A DNA stretch of 64,000 bases, from contig NZ_JAIQZE010000014.1 of the NCBI RefSeq assembly GCF_020164595.1, forward strand, positions 1-64,000. The letters are read 5' to 3'. This DNA comes from Psychroflexus longus (lineage in GTDB: Bacteria; Bacteroidota; Bacteroidia; Flavobacteriales; Flavobacteriaceae). The position numbers and the translations under genes were made by a program. How positions within the stretch are numbered: the stretch's first letter is position 1; each line of letters starts with the position of its first letter. This document shows positions 9,370 through 18,615 of the stretch, piece after piece. Below the pieces are notes generated by a model. It had not been told where the DNA came from. It did no database searches and was given only the letters and a program-made list of their open reading frames with translations.

Positions 9370-9933
9370 ATGAAGCTCATACCTATTACTTCCATTTTCT
9401 TGTTGATCCTCGCAACAAGCTGTAATACTTCAGATTCTGAAACGATTATTGCAAAAAATAAGCTGGGCCTTCTATCTCCTTCTACTAAAGTAAGCGAGGT
9501 CAATACGATTTTGATTAACGATTCTATTGCTGAATTTGATTTGGAATCCAAATTCAATAAAGTCAGTGAAATAGAAGTTTTCAATAAAGAGGGAAACATA
9601 TCCTTAGTGATTGAACCTAATTATCAAAACGACTCTTTAGTTACCATTAATGAAGTTCAAATTTTAGATCCAAAATACAGGACAAAAAAAGGCTTGAGTA
9701 TTGATAGTAATTTCAAAACGATCTACGAAAATTATAAAATTGATAATATTCAAAATAGTATCAATAGTGTTATATTAAGTATTGATGAGATAGGCGCTTA
9801 CATTGTCATTGATAAAAAACATTTACCAAGCAAGCTAAAGTTTGATTCAGAAATTAAAATTGAGGCCAATCAAATTCCAGATGAGGCTCCTTTTAAATAT
9901 TTCTGGATAAGGTTTGAAGAGCCAAACTTGTAG
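9370..9933 (+). CDS. Hypothetical lipoprotein
   Basis: A 187-residue protein I do not recognise. It starts at ATG 9370 with a lipoprotein signal (MKLIPITSIFLLILATSC, Cys18 the likely lipidated residue). A longer frame from 9325 would put non-signal residues in front and is rejected. The mature part is rich in Ser, Ile, Asn and Lys with short beta-type segments (EIEVFNKEGNISLVI, VILSIDEIGAYIVI), suggesting an all-beta periplasmic or surface domain. It begins a plus-strand run and is 38 bp upstream of an alpha/beta hydrolase gene; a functional link is not evident. Confidence 0.7.
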   Translation: MKLIPITSIFLLILATSCNTSDSETIIAKNKLGLLSPSTKVSEVNTILINDSIAEFDLESKFNKVSEIEVFNKEGNISLVIEPNYQNDSLVTINEVQILDPKYRTKKGLSIDSNFKTIYENYKIDNIQNSINSVILSIDEIGAYIVIDKKHLPSKLKFDSEIKIEANQIPDEAPFKYFWIRFEEPNL

Positions 9934-9971
9934 TGCCTTGTATTACTATCATCCTATAATTTTTCTTTACT

Positions 9972-10820
9972 ATGAAAGCTTCAAAAAAAATCGTCAATAA
10001 GTATTTACCGAAAATTATAGGATTAAGGTTGAATTCACTTTTCAGGATAAATCCTGAAAAAGCTGTCTTAAAGGCCTATAAGCTTTTCTCCTCTCCAAGA
10101 AAAGGAAAAGTAAAGCCTGAGCAAGAGACTTTTCTAAACAAAGCTAAAGCAACCTCTATTGAATTAGAATCCAATAAAGTTCAAATTTATCACTGGAAAG
10201 GGGAAGGCAAAACAGTGGTTCTAATTCACGGCTGGGACAGCAATTCTTTTAGGTGGAAGGACTTGATCCAACGCTTGCAAAAAGAGGGTTACAACATCAT
10301 TGCCTTCGATGGTCCTGCCCATGGATATTCTGATGGAAAGGTATTAAGTGTTCCAATGTATTCAAGATGTCTTGACCGCCTATTGAAGTTATATCGACCA
10401 GAGTTCATTATAGGCCATAGCGTTGGAGCTATGACCATAGTTTACAACCAATATTTAAAGCAAAGTCCTTTTCTGGAAAAGATGGTTTTACTGGGAGCAC
10501 CTTCAGAAATGACAGACATAATGAGTGATTACAAACGCATACTCCGCTTGAGTGATAAATTCATGCTTGCACTAGATAATTTTTTTAAAAAGAAATTTGA
10601 TTATCACTTTGATGAGTTTTCAATCGCTGACTTTTCGAAGAACATTGAAAAGGAAGCCTTGATCATTCATGATGAATATGATAAGGTTGCTCCAGTTTCA
10701 GCAGCTAAGGCGATACATGAGAACCTAAAGCATTCTGTACTTAAAATAACAGAAGGCGCTGGTCATTCTCTTAACAAAGTTGGTATTCATGAAGAAATTT
10801 TAAAGTTCTTAAAGCAATAG
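9972..10820 (+). CDS. Alpha/beta hydrolase
   Basis: A 282-residue serine hydrolase. The oxyanion-hole segment is LIHGWDS (84-90), the nucleophile elbow is GHSVG with Ser150, the acid is probably Asp237 in HDEYDKVAP and the base His265 in GAGHSL. The first 60 residues are basic and helical (KKIVNKYLPKIIGLRLNSLF) and could associate peripherally with the membrane. The family covers esterases, thioesterases and lipases; the substrate is not predictable. The rluF start lies 2 bp after its stop, so the two are co-transcribed. Confidence 0.85.
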   Translation: MKASKKIVNKYLPKIIGLRLNSLFRINPEKAVLKAYKLFSSPRKGKVKPEQETFLNKAKATSIELESNKVQIYHWKGEGKTVVLIHGWDSNSFRWKDLIQRLQKEGYNIIAFDGPAHGYSDGKVLSVPMYSRCLDRLLKLYRPEFIIGHSVGAMTIVYNQYLKQSPFLEKMVLLGAPSEMTDIMSDYKRILRLSDKFMLALDNFFKKKFDYHFDEFSIADFSKNIEKEALIIHDEYDKVAPVSAAKAIHENLKHSVLKITEGAGHSLNKVGIHEEILKFLKQ

Positions 10821-10822
10821 AA

Positions 10823-11527
10823 ATGAGTGAAAACGGAATTCGCATAAATAAGTACTTAAGTCAGGCTGGATTTTGCTCCAGAAGAGAAGCCGATAAACTT
10901 CTTGAACAAGGCAGAGTCACTATCAATGGTAACTTTATTGAAATGGGTACTAAGGTAAATCCTGGCGATCAGGTATTTGTTGATGGGAATCTAGTGGAAT
11001 TTGAAACAGAAGAAAAAGTTTATTTGGCAGTCAATAAGCCAAAAGGGGTCGTTTGCACAACAAATTCTAGAGTTGAAAAGAACAACATCGTCGATTTTGT
11101 CAATTATCCAACTCGACTTTTTCCAATAGGTCGTTTAGATAAGATGAGTGAAGGCCTAATTCTTATGACAAACGATGGAGAGATTGTCAACCAAATCCTC
11201 AGAGCCCGACACTACCACGACAAAGAATACCTAGTAACTGTGGATAAGCAAATTACAGATGAGTTTATTACCAAAATGAGAAACGGAGTTCCAATCCTGG
11301 AAACGATTTCCAGAAAATGTGAAGTTGAAAGGCTAGGTGACCGAAGCTTTAAAATAATTTTGACTCAAGGCCTCAACCGCCAAATACGTAGAATGTGTGA
11401 AGCTTTAGATTATAGAGTAAGGACATTGAAACGTACAAGAATAAAAAATATTAATTTAGACGTGGATAAAGGGAAGTACAGACATCTTACAAAAGACGAA
11501 GTAAAAGATCTTTATCAAAATAACTAA
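10823..11527 (+). CDS. rluF: 23S rRNA pseudouridine synthase, RluF type
   Basis: A 234-residue pseudouridine synthase of the RsuA/RluB/E/F group. An N-terminal S4 RNA-binding domain (INKYLSQAGFCSRREADKLL, about 8-55) precedes the catalytic domain with GRLDKMSEGL (103-112), in which Asp106 is the catalytic residue. The C-terminal LNRQIRRMCEALDYRV followed by LKRTRIKNINL is characteristic of RluF rather than RluB/RluE, so it probably modifies the U2604 region of 23S rRNA. It starts 2 bp after the hydrolase gene and precedes the VOC gene by 18 bp. Confidence 0.88.
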   Translation: MSENGIRINKYLSQAGFCSRREADKLLEQGRVTINGNFIEMGTKVNPGDQVFVDGNLVEFETEEKVYLAVNKPKGVVCTTNSRVEKNNIVDFVNYPTRLFPIGRLDKMSEGLILMTNDGEIVNQILRARHYHDKEYLVTVDKQITDEFITKMRNGVPILETISRKCEVERLGDRSFKIILTQGLNRQIRRMCEALDYRVRTLKRTRIKNINLDVDKGKYRHLTKDEVKDLYQNN

Positions 11528-11545
11528 CTCATAAAACAAATTGAC

Positions 11546-11971
11546 ATGTCCTCACTAAACCCATTTCACCTAGCAGTCCCAGTTAATAATCTAGAAAAAT
11601 CCAGGGCATTTTATACAAACACCTTAAATTTCAAAGAAGGGCGTAGCGATACCCATTGGGTTGATTACGATTTTTTTGGACATCAATTTGTGATTCATGA
11701 AGACAAAAACCATCAGCCCAACCCAGAAGCTTTTAGTCTTGTTGATGGCCATGAAGTCCCTGTACCTCACTTTGGAGTGGTTTTAGAATGGGAGGCATTT
11801 CACGAATTTGCTGATCGGTTAAAACAAAATAAGATTGAATTTATAATCAAACCCTACATCAGGTTTGAAGGCAAACCAGGAGAACAAGCCACAATGTTCT
11901 TTAAGGATCCTAGCGGCAATGCCCTCGAATTCAAGAGCTTTAAAGATATGAGCCAAATTTTTGCTAAATAA
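11546..11971 (+). CDS. VOC family protein (glyoxalase/dioxygenase-like)
   Basis: A 141-residue member of the vicinal-oxygen-chelate superfamily: HLAVPVNNLEKSRAFYTNTL at the N-terminus, HFGVVLEWEAF in the middle and FFKDPSGNALEFKSF at the C-terminus give the paired beta-alpha-beta-beta-beta modules. Candidate metal ligands are His8, the HFG His near 72 and the Glu of LEFK. Family members include glyoxalases, ring-cleavage dioxygenases and resistance proteins; the specific reaction is not evident. It sits mid-operon between rluF and an AI-2E-type membrane protein whose ATG follows its stop by 1 bp. Confidence 0.85.
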   Translation: MSSLNPFHLAVPVNNLEKSRAFYTNTLNFKEGRSDTHWVDYDFFGHQFVIHEDKNHQPNPEAFSLVDGHEVPVPHFGVVLEWEAFHEFADRLKQNKIEFIIKPYIRFEGKPGEQATMFFKDPSGNALEFKSFKDMSQIFAK

Positions 11972-11972
11972 A

Positions 11973-13040
11973 ATGGAAAAGCTTACGCCGAGATTAGTAA
12001 GGCAACTCTTTATCTTATTGATTATTCTATCCTTAGGATGGCTTATATTTAGTGAAATTCTACCATACATCTCCGGAGTTCTAGGAGCAATCACTTTTTA
12101 TGTATTGCTGAAAGGTCTAATGCAGAAAATGTTAAAAAAAGGCTGGAATGCTACTTTAAGCGTAAGTATTTTGATGCTAGGCTCATTTATTTTGATTTTA
12201 GTTCCTGTGCTCAGTATTATTCTCATGCTTTCTTCAAAGGTGAGCAAAGCTATAAAGAATTCTGAAAAAGTGGTAGAAGCGGCAAAAGCGCAGCTTGTCC
12301 AGCTTGAGGAAATTAGCGGTTACAAAATCAGTGATAAAATTGATAGCTCAGCAGTAACAGACTGGCTTTCCAGTAATCTTCAGGGTCTTGCAGGTGGCAC
12401 TTTTGAAATTTTCATTGCCATAAGTATTATGTATTTTCTTTTGTATTACATGCTTCTGAATGAGAAAAAACTAACCATCTCTATGGAAACTTATATTCCC
12501 ATAGATGTAGAAAACCTTAAGCTAATAGCCTCCGAATCTGCTAAAAAAGTGAAAGCCAATGCTATTGGTATTCCTTTAGTGGCACTGTTTCAAGGAATAA
12601 TTTCATTGATTGGGTATTGGATATTTGGAGTTCCTGAAGCTATGTTTTGGTTTGTCATTACAACCATTGGTTCTATGATTCCATTTATAGGAACTGCGAT
12701 AGGATTTATACCAGTTACCTTGTTGATGTATTATCAAGGTGACACCTTTGGAGCCATAGGTGTATTGGCTTATGGACTAATTGTTGTGGGTTCTTCAGAC
12801 AATATTGTAAGACTTCTTGTTCTCAAGAAAATGGCAAATGAACACCCGCTGATCACCTTAATTGGAGTTATTATTGGAGTTCCTTTATTTGGATTTATAG
12901 GCCTTATTTTTGGACCATTGTTATTATCCTTATTTTTACTGATAGTTATGATCTATAAAAAAGAATATGGAGAATTTGAATCTGCAGCTGAAAAGAAATT
13001 AAATGAAAGTATTAGGGAGAAAAACGGAGAAGAAAGTTGA
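11973..13040 (+). CDS. AI-2E family transporter (PerM/YdiK-like membrane protein)
   Basis: A 355-residue inner-membrane protein with hydrophobic segments around 13-55, 62-85, 140-160, 200-245, 255-290 and 300-345 and an extracytoplasmic stretch between. The C-terminal PLITLIGVIIGVPLFGFIGLIFGPLL matches the AI-2E/UPF0118 signature in composition. Family members export autoinducer-2 or act as ion antiporters; the substrate here is unknown. I start at ATG 11973, since the frame extends back only to a TTG inside the VOC gene. Its 3' end overlaps the DUF1232 gene by 38 bp in another frame. Confidence 0.85.
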   Translation: MEKLTPRLVRQLFILLIILSLGWLIFSEILPYISGVLGAITFYVLLKGLMQKMLKKGWNATLSVSILMLGSFILILVPVLSIILMLSSKVSKAIKNSEKVVEAAKAQLVQLEEISGYKISDKIDSSAVTDWLSSNLQGLAGGTFEIFIAISIMYFLLYYMLLNEKKLTISMETYIPIDVENLKLIASESAKKVKANAIGIPLVALFQGIISLIGYWIFGVPEAMFWFVITTIGSMIPFIGTAIGFIPVTLLMYYQGDTFGAIGVLAYGLIVVGSSDNIVRLLVLKKMANEHPLITLIGVIIGVPLFGFIGLIFGPLLLSLFLLIVMIYKKEYGEFESAAEKKLNESIREKNGEES

Positions 13041-13416
13041 TGAAAACTTTGTAAAGGATGGCATCAAATCTGTTTCAGAAACAGATATTGATGTTGTTCT
13101 TGACAAAAAAGATCAACTCTTTGTGAAAGTAAATCATCCGGATTGGAAAAAGTATAAGGATAAGGTTATGCTGATGTTTCATTTCTTAAAAGATGTAAAA
13201 GAAAGAAACTATCCTGAAACACCTTGGAAAACTCTGGCAGCAATTATTTTTACTTCTCTTTATATCATCAATCCACTAGATCTTATTCCAGATTTTATTC
13301 CTTTTGTGGGTTACCTAGATGATTTGACTGTTTTTGGTTTTGTAATTAGACTCATTGAGAAAGATTTAACCAGTTACCAAGAGTGGAAAATAGAACAAGA
13401 AACTACTGAGGAATAG
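13003..13416 (+). CDS. DUF1232 (YkvA-like) protein
   Basis: A 137-residue protein with a DUF1232 domain at about 70-125. The signature is PLDLIPDFIPFVGYLDDL, a short amphipathic membrane-associating hairpin. The first 40 residues are charged. The ATG at 13003 lies inside the upstream AI-2E gene (38-bp overlap); no later in-frame ATG precedes the domain, so the overlap looks real and suggests coupled translation. Function is unknown; the family is often found near membrane proteins. A 10-bp inverted repeat covers its stop codon. Confidence 0.8.
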   Translation: MKVLGRKTEKKVDENFVKDGIKSVSETDIDVVLDKKDQLFVKVNHPDWKKYKDKVMLMFHFLKDVKERNYPETPWKTLAAIIFTSLYIINPLDLIPDFIPFVGYLDDLTVFGFVIRLIEKDLTSYQEWKIEQETTEE

Positions 13417-13424
13417 TAGTTTCT
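13398..13424 (+). terminator. Hairpin overlapping the DUF1232 stop codon
   Basis: Perfect 10-bp inverted repeat AGAAACTACT/AGTAGTTTCT with a 7-nt loop that contains the TAG stop. It lies between convergent genes. A pyrimidine tract follows but no long T-run, so termination efficiency is uncertain. Confidence 0.45.
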
Positions 13425-13453
13425 TCTAAAGATTAAAATTGTAGTTAATACTT

Positions 13454-14782
13454 TTACTGCATGTTTTTCATCATCTCCATCATCTTCTTTCCACCACCAC
13501 CTTGCATCATTTTCATCATCTTGCTCATTTGGGTAAATTGCTTCAAAAGTTGATTGACTTCCTGAACTGTAGTACCGGAACCTTTACTTATTCTTTTTTT
13601 ACGACTAGCATTAATCCTAGTAGGATTTTCTCTTTCTAAGGGAGTCATAGAATGAATCATGGCTTCAATGTGCTTGAAAGCATCATCGTCTATATCCATG
13701 TTTTTCATCATCTTTCCAGCACCAGGAATCATACCCATCAAGTCCTTCATGCTACCCATTTTCTTGACTTGCTGAATTTGCTTCAAGAAATCATCAAAAC
13801 CAAATCTATCTTTAGCAATTTTTTTCTGAATCTTTCTGGCTTCCTCTTCATCATATTGCTCCTGAGCTCTTTCAACAAGGGAAACCACATCTCCCATTCC
13901 CAAGATACGATCTGCCATCCTTGAAGGATAGAATACGTCTATAGCATCCATTTTCTCACCAGTACCAATGAACTTAATAGGCTTGTTGACTACAGATTTA
14001 ATAGAAATAGCAGCACCACCCCTTGTATCACCATCAAGTTTGGTCAAAATAACACCATCAAAGTCGAGAACATTGTTAAAGGCTTTTGCAGTATTCACTG
14101 CATCCTGACCAGTCATGGCATCTACAACAAACAAAGTTTCCTGAGGTTGAACAGCTTTGTAGATGTCAGATATTTCATTCATCATCACCTCATCAACAGC
14201 CAAACGACCAGCCGTATCCAAAATAACAACATTATGCCCGTTTTGCTTGGCGTGAGCTATAGCAGCTTCTGCAATAGCAACTGGGTTTTTCTCTTCTTTG
14301 TTAGAAAATACCTCAACTCCTATTTGCTCACCAACCACATGCAACTGATCGATTGCAGCTGGTCTGTATACATCACAGGCAACAAGTAAAGGTTTCTTTG
14401 TTTTTTTAGTTTTAAGGAAATTTGCAAGCTTACCAGAAAAAGTGGTTTTACCAGAACCTTGAAGTCCTGACATCAAAATGACGCTAGGGTTTCCGGATAA
14501 GTCGATACCTTCTGCATCACCACCCATCATCTCGGTCAATTCGTCTTTGACAATCTTAACCATAAGCTGATTAGGCTTAAGACTTTTCAGTACGTTTTGA
14601 CCTAAAGCTTTTTCTTTAACTGTATTGGTAAATTCTTTGGCAGTTTTAAAGTTGACGTCGGCATCCACAAGAGCTCTACGCACTTCTTTAAGTGTCTCTG
14701 CTACATTTACCTCTGTTATCTGACCGTGCCCCTTTAAAACATGAAAGGCTTTATCTAACTTATCACTTAAACTATCGAACAT
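13454..14782 (-). CDS. ffh: Signal recognition particle protein Ffh
   Basis: GTPase of the signal recognition particle, delivering nascent membrane proteins to FtsY. The 442-residue protein has an N domain (1-90), a G domain with P-loop GLQGSGKTT (106-114), DTAGR (189-193) and TKLD (247-250), and a Met-rich M domain (about 300-442, ending in a run rich in MMKMMQGGGGKKMMEMM) that binds 4.5S RNA and signal sequences. It is transcribed alone, with the ppa terminator upstream. A TATTTTTG -7-like element lies about 22 bp before the ATG without a clear -33. No ffs RNA gene was found in the window. Confidence 0.97.
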   Translation of the reverse strand: MFDSLSDKLDKAFHVLKGHGQITEVNVAETLKEVRRALVDADVNFKTAKEFTNTVKEKALGQNVLKSLKPNQLMVKIVKDELTEMMGGDAEGIDLSGNPSVILMSGLQGSGKTTFSGKLANFLKTKKTKKPLLVACDVYRPAAIDQLHVVGEQIGVEVFSNKEEKNPVAIAEAAIAHAKQNGHNVVILDTAGRLAVDEVMMNEISDIYKAVQPQETLFVVDAMTGQDAVNTAKAFNNVLDFDGVILTKLDGDTRGGAAISIKSVVNKPIKFIGTGEKMDAIDVFYPSRMADRILGMGDVVSLVERAQEQYDEEEARKIQKKIAKDRFGFDDFLKQIQQVKKMGSMKDLMGMIPGAGKMMKNMDIDDDAFKHIEAMIHSMTPLERENPTRINASRKKRISKGSGTTVQEVNQLLKQFTQMSKMMKMMQGGGGKKMMEMMKNMQ

Positions 14783-14844
14783 AATTTCTTCTGAATTTCA
14801 GCAAAAATAAGAATTTGAAATCTATTTTTGAATGTTTTGTAATC

Positions 14845-14877
14845 TAAAAAAGCCACTTCAATAAAGTGGCTTTTTTG
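14845..14877 (-). terminator. Intrinsic terminator of ppa
   Basis: Stem AAGCCACTT/AAGTGGCTT with a short loop and T-run when read on the minus strand, 20 bp past the ppa stop. A-runs on both sides could let it work in either direction, but only ppa reads into it. Confidence 0.85.
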
Positions 14878-14896
14878 TTTAGGTTAAGCGTTGTTA

Positions 14897-15403
14897 CTAC
14901 AAACTAAAGTTATGAGTAACTGTATCGCTTTCTTTATATCTAGAAATAGCTTTGTCCACTAGTTCTTGGGCTTCTTTTTCATCTCCCCAGTTCCCAATAA
15001 TTACTTCTTTGTTCTCAAGGTCTTTATAAGTTCTGAAGAAATGCTCAATTTCCTTGATCGTATGAGGGTTCAAATCTGAAAATTTATGAACCTCGTCCCC
15101 CATTGGATCTGCAACAGGTACGCATATAATTTTTTCATCAGGCCCTTTTTCATCAGACATGTTCAAAACGCCCACAGGTCTTACTTTGGCAACACACCCA
15201 GGAACTACTGGATTTGTGAACAGTACTAAAACATCTATAGGATCATTATCCAGCGCCAATGTTTCTGGCACAAAACCATAATCTGCTGGGTACATCATAG
15301 ATGTATGTAACATTCTATCAAAACGAATCTGCTTTAGATCGAAATCGTACTCATATTTATTTCTACTTCCTCTCGGAATTTCTATCAACACATCAAATGT
15401 CAT
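14897..15403 (-). CDS. ppa: Inorganic pyrophosphatase (family I)
   Basis: Hydrolyses pyrophosphate released by biosynthetic reactions. The 168-residue length fits hexameric family I enzymes. IEIPRGSRNKYEYD at the N-terminus and the DNDPIDVLVL signature (metal-binding Asp cluster, about residues 60-69) are diagnostic; further acidic ligands occur in KIICVPVADP. I start at ATG 15403; a GTG at 15409 would add two residues. A good promoter (TTG-N22-TATTTTTG) lies upstream and a terminator follows, so it is monocistronic. Confidence 0.95.
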   Translation of the reverse strand: MTFDVLIEIPRGSRNKYEYDFDLKQIRFDRMLHTSMMYPADYGFVPETLALDNDPIDVLVLFTNPVVPGCVAKVRPVGVLNMSDEKGPDEKIICVPVADPMGDEVHKFSDLNPHTIKEIEHFFRTYKDLENKEVIIGNWGDEKEAQELVDKAISRYKESDTVTHNFSL

Positions 15404-15434
15404 AATCACTTTTTTATATAAAATTTAAGGAGGG

Positions 15435-15467
15435 CAAAAATAAGAAAAACTTTGACTATTCTAACAA
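15435..15467 (-). promoter_or_regulatory. Promoter of ppa
   Basis: On the minus strand, TTG (15467-15465), 22 bp, then TATTTTTG (15442-15435), matching the Bacteroidetes -33/-7 pattern. It ends 31 bp before the ppa ATG. Confidence 0.5.
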
Positions 15468-15480
15468 CATTAAACAAATA

Positions 15481-15516
15481 AAAACCTGATGCTGAAGTCT
15501 TTCTTCATCAGGTTTT
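15481..15516 (-). terminator. Intrinsic terminator of the DUF2141 gene
   Basis: Inverted repeat AAAACCTGATG/CATCAGGTTTT with T-rich sequence following in the minus direction, 22 bp after the DUF2141 stop. Confidence 0.8.
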
Positions 15517-15538
15517 ACTTAGGAAAATGTATTGTTGT

Positions 15539-15955
15539 TTAAATCTTAAATTTTACTGCTTTATTTTTATCATCAAATTGAAAGCTTACTTCTTCCCAAA
15601 TTGGAGGAGCCATAGGGTTTGGAGTTCCAGACATTGCCCAAGGCTCCGTTGGCATTCCGTTGCTCTGCGCATCCATTGTTCCATTGCCATTTAGATCCTG
15701 GGAAACAGAAACTGCATAAACGCCATAGTCCAGGTCCTTGAACTCAATCCTATGAGATGAGTTTTTTACATCAATGCTTTTCCCGACAATTGGTTTTTTA
15801 AGGAAATTTTCTTTCTCAAAAACTCCGATATGCAAAGTTCCAGATACGTTTTCAATGTTTTCAAATTCTACGATTAGTGTTGTTTTTCCTTGAGCAGTTA
15901 GATTTTGATAACTAAACATTACAAGCATTAAAGCTAATCTTACTAAATTTTTCAT
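15539..15955 (-). CDS. DUF2141 domain-containing exported protein
   Basis: A 138-residue protein with a cleavable signal peptide (MKNLVRLALMLVMFSYQNLTAQ, residues 1-22) and one DUF2141 domain. The marks are GTLHIGVFEKENFL, GVYAVSVSQDLNGNGTMD (an Asp/Asn-rich loop that may bind calcium), GMPTEPWAMSG and the final VSFQFDDKNKAVKFKI. The fold is expected to be beta-sandwich and periplasmic or surface-exposed; function is unknown. It lies next to the TonB receptor gene at 16087 but separated by 131 bp, and has its own TACTTTTG -7-like element about 25 bp upstream, so it need not belong to that operon. Confidence 0.85.
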   Translation of the reverse strand: MKNLVRLALMLVMFSYQNLTAQGKTTLIVEFENIENVSGTLHIGVFEKENFLKKPIVGKSIDVKNSSHRIEFKDLDYGVYAVSVSQDLNGNGTMDAQSNGMPTEPWAMSGTPNPMAPPIWEEVSFQFDDKNKAVKFKI

Positions 15956-16086
15956 GACTTTTAGGTTTTAAGTTCAATCCAAAAGTAAAGTGGAAGTCTA
16001 GTTTTATTCTGAAGTTTTTGATGAGTCGTAGAATGTTTAAGATGAATGGTAACAAATTCAGAAGAAAGTGAAAACACGGTCAAGTT

Positions 16087-18615
16087 TTAAAATTGAATTG
16101 AAATAAAAGCATTGGGCGTCAACTCAAGGCTTTTGATTCTAACATTCTCTACAGACGTATTGGAGTCGGCTAGTCTAAAAAATTGCTGTGTAAGATTGTT
16201 GCTATTGAACAAATTCAAAATACTAAAACCAGTCTTTATCGAAGAGTTTGAAAGCTGAAACTGATAAGTAGCTGTAAAATTAATTTGAAGATAATCTTCC
16301 AGATTACTTTCATTGGGACTTAAAAAATTAAGCCTTGGATTGGTTTCTGGTGTTAAAATAGGGTTTTCTGAATCTATCTCCGTGGTAGGTCTTCCAGCAA
16401 AATAGCGCCCCCCGAGTGATAACTTCAATTCATCTGTGGTGTAGCTTGTGCCAAAAGCTGAGCTCTGGGTAATTTCAAAATTATTGGCGAATTGCTGAGG
16501 GTTGAAGTTGTTGAAATCATAGGTGTTATCCATCACAGAAAAATTTGCCCAAAAGTTGAAATTATCAATGCGCTTTTGAACTAATACCTCCACTCCAGTT
16601 ACTTCATAATCTCCATTGATCTGTAAAAATTCCAACTGATTTTGAAATCCCTGACTTCCAGATGAAATGCCTTCGACAATTTTGTGATATAAACTACCCT
16701 GCAATAACCAGCCTTTTTTATTAAAATTGAAACCAGCCTCGATTTGTTGATTGTTTATAATTGGGAAGTTTTCTTCGTCAGCAAGGATCCATCGCCTTTT
16801 CTCTACTCCAAGAAAATCCTGTTGCTGATCGATGACTTGAGTAAGTGTTTGGTTTTTGATCTCCCCAAGCAGATTCCATCGCCAATAGCGGTTGGCTTGA
16901 TAACTAAAATTGAATCTTGGCTCCCACCTCACCTCATCAAAGCCATCGTAATAATTGGCTCTAACTCCTACACGAGCCCTTAATTTTTCGTCTTTGGATG
17001 TATAAGTCAACTCACTAACCCCAGAATGTGTTCTCAGTACATCTTTCGCTCTTAGAATGACCTCTGGAGAAGTTACTTCGTTGTTGTTTCTAACTCCGAC
17101 TTCGCTAAATTGGTATCCATTATTTAGATAAAAACGATCTGAAAGTTGGAAAGAATCCCTAAAACTGAATTTAAGGTCGACAACCTGGTTGGTCTGCAAT
17201 AATTCCTGGCTGGACAACACAGATTGATTAAAGGCTTCAAGCTCGTAAAAGGAAGCATTAAAAGCTATAGAACTGGAGTGCTTATCACTCCAGTCAGTTT
17301 TATAATTGAGGTTGGCTAGGAAATTTCTTTGTTTAAAATCGTTTCGCTTTTGCTCCTGGGTTGTTTCTAAAACTTCATCGAAGGTGAGTTCATTTTGGAT
17401 GGCCAGAACATCAACATTTAATTGATCCCCGGAGTCAAACTCATAATCGTACTGGAGTGACACATCAAAAAACTTTAATTCTTGCTGTGTTGTAATTCTA
17501 TTATTATTGTCCTGAAGCAGATCCTGAATTTCAGTATTTTGGAAGACTTTATCTGTAAATCCATTGTAGGTTGGAGATTCCCAGACATCTGTCAAAGATC
17601 GTCTCAAAGCCACCTGTAGATTAGATTTTCTATTCAGCTCCAGGAAAGCGGAAGCATTAGCGCTTAAAAAATCCAGCTGTAGCTTGTGATTATATTCTTG
17701 AGAGTGCTTCCTTGAAGAAATATCAATGACGGAAGAAACACCTTCATTGTAAAACGCAGAGCTTCCATTTTTGATAACTTTGATTTCATGGTTGATCAAA
17801 GGGTTAATTGCCGAAATCATTCCAAAAAAATGGCCGGTTTGGTACATTCTTGAGCCATTCCAAAGCACAAGATTTTGATCATGTGTTCCGCCTCGAACGT
17901 TTATTTGAGCTATAGTTTCATCGGTATTTACGATTCCTGGAACATATTGCAAACTATGCAAAACATCTGCATTAATCAAACCTGGAAGGACTCCAAATTC
18001 TTGAGGGATTATCTCTAGGCTATTATCGGGATTGAGAGAAATACCTTTGGTGAGGTATTCCTTAATCAATACCTCATCAAGTTCAATTTCCGGAAACAAG
18101 TAGAGCGTTTTGCAGGAGTCTATGTTTTGAATTGAGGATTTCACCCCAGTATCGTAATAGTTGGGATGAGCAAACTGAAGCTCAATGGCATTTATAGATT
18201 CATCGATAAAGATTCTACCCATCGGGTTGGAATAGCCTATAGTTTGATTATCGTAGATAACTTCAACACCAGGTATCGATTTACTCGTTCTGGCATTAAA
18301 AAAACTGAGGCAGTAAACTGTTTTATTGTAATTGACAGAAATGCTACTTCCTGAAATAAAAGTAAATTCTAATGGAAATTGATAACTTATAAAATCTAAA
18401 GCTTCTACAAGAGAATTGGTTCTTGATGGTCTTATCACTTCAGTGTTTACAAAATCTTCGTATAAATAGTTAAAGTTAACCGAATAGTCCTCTTCAAATT
18501 CATTGAGCAATACAATAAGCTCAATCTTTTCTTGAGATTGAGCTTGTACGTTGTAGCTAATTAAAATCAGAATAACTACAAAAAAAGAGTTGAGCCTAAA
18601 TTTATTCTTGATCAT
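16087..18615 (-). CDS. TonB-dependent receptor with N-terminal STN signalling domain (FecA-like)
   Basis: Outer-membrane transporter/signal transducer, 842 residues. Order of parts: signal peptide to about residue 26 (ending NVQAQ), a secretin/TonB short N-terminal domain (about 27-100), a carboxypeptidase-like regulatory domain (about 105-185), the plug (about 195-320, with INVRGGTHDQNLVLWNG) and a 22-strand barrel ending AFISIQF, whose terminal Phe is typical of barrel proteins. The STN domain is what lets FecA-type receptors talk to a FecR anti-sigma factor. Its ATG overlaps the fecR 3' end by 14 bp, so the two are translated together. A TTG at 18624 is an alternative start. The ligand is unknown; no SusD partner is present. 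Confidence 0.92.
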   Translation of the reverse strand: MIKNKFRLNSFFVVILILISYNVQAQSQEKIELIVLLNEFEEDYSVNFNYLYEDFVNTEVIRPSRTNSLVEALDFISYQFPLEFTFISGSSISVNYNKTVYCLSFFNARTSKSIPGVEVIYDNQTIGYSNPMGRIFIDESINAIELQFAHPNYYDTGVKSSIQNIDSCKTLYLFPEIELDEVLIKEYLTKGISLNPDNSLEIIPQEFGVLPGLINADVLHSLQYVPGIVNTDETIAQINVRGGTHDQNLVLWNGSRMYQTGHFFGMISAINPLINHEIKVIKNGSSAFYNEGVSSVIDISSRKHSQEYNHKLQLDFLSANASAFLELNRKSNLQVALRRSLTDVWESPTYNGFTDKVFQNTEIQDLLQDNNNRITTQQELKFFDVSLQYDYEFDSGDQLNVDVLAIQNELTFDEVLETTQEQKRNDFKQRNFLANLNYKTDWSDKHSSSIAFNASFYELEAFNQSVLSSQELLQTNQVVDLKFSFRDSFQLSDRFYLNNGYQFSEVGVRNNNEVTSPEVILRAKDVLRTHSGVSELTYTSKDEKLRARVGVRANYYDGFDEVRWEPRFNFSYQANRYWRWNLLGEIKNQTLTQVIDQQQDFLGVEKRRWILADEENFPIINNQQIEAGFNFNKKGWLLQGSLYHKIVEGISSGSQGFQNQLEFLQINGDYEVTGVEVLVQKRIDNFNFWANFSVMDNTYDFNNFNPQQFANNFEITQSSAFGTSYTTDELKLSLGGRYFAGRPTTEIDSENPILTPETNPRLNFLSPNESNLEDYLQINFTATYQFQLSNSSIKTGFSILNLFNSNNLTQQFFRLADSNTSVENVRIKSLELTPNAFISIQF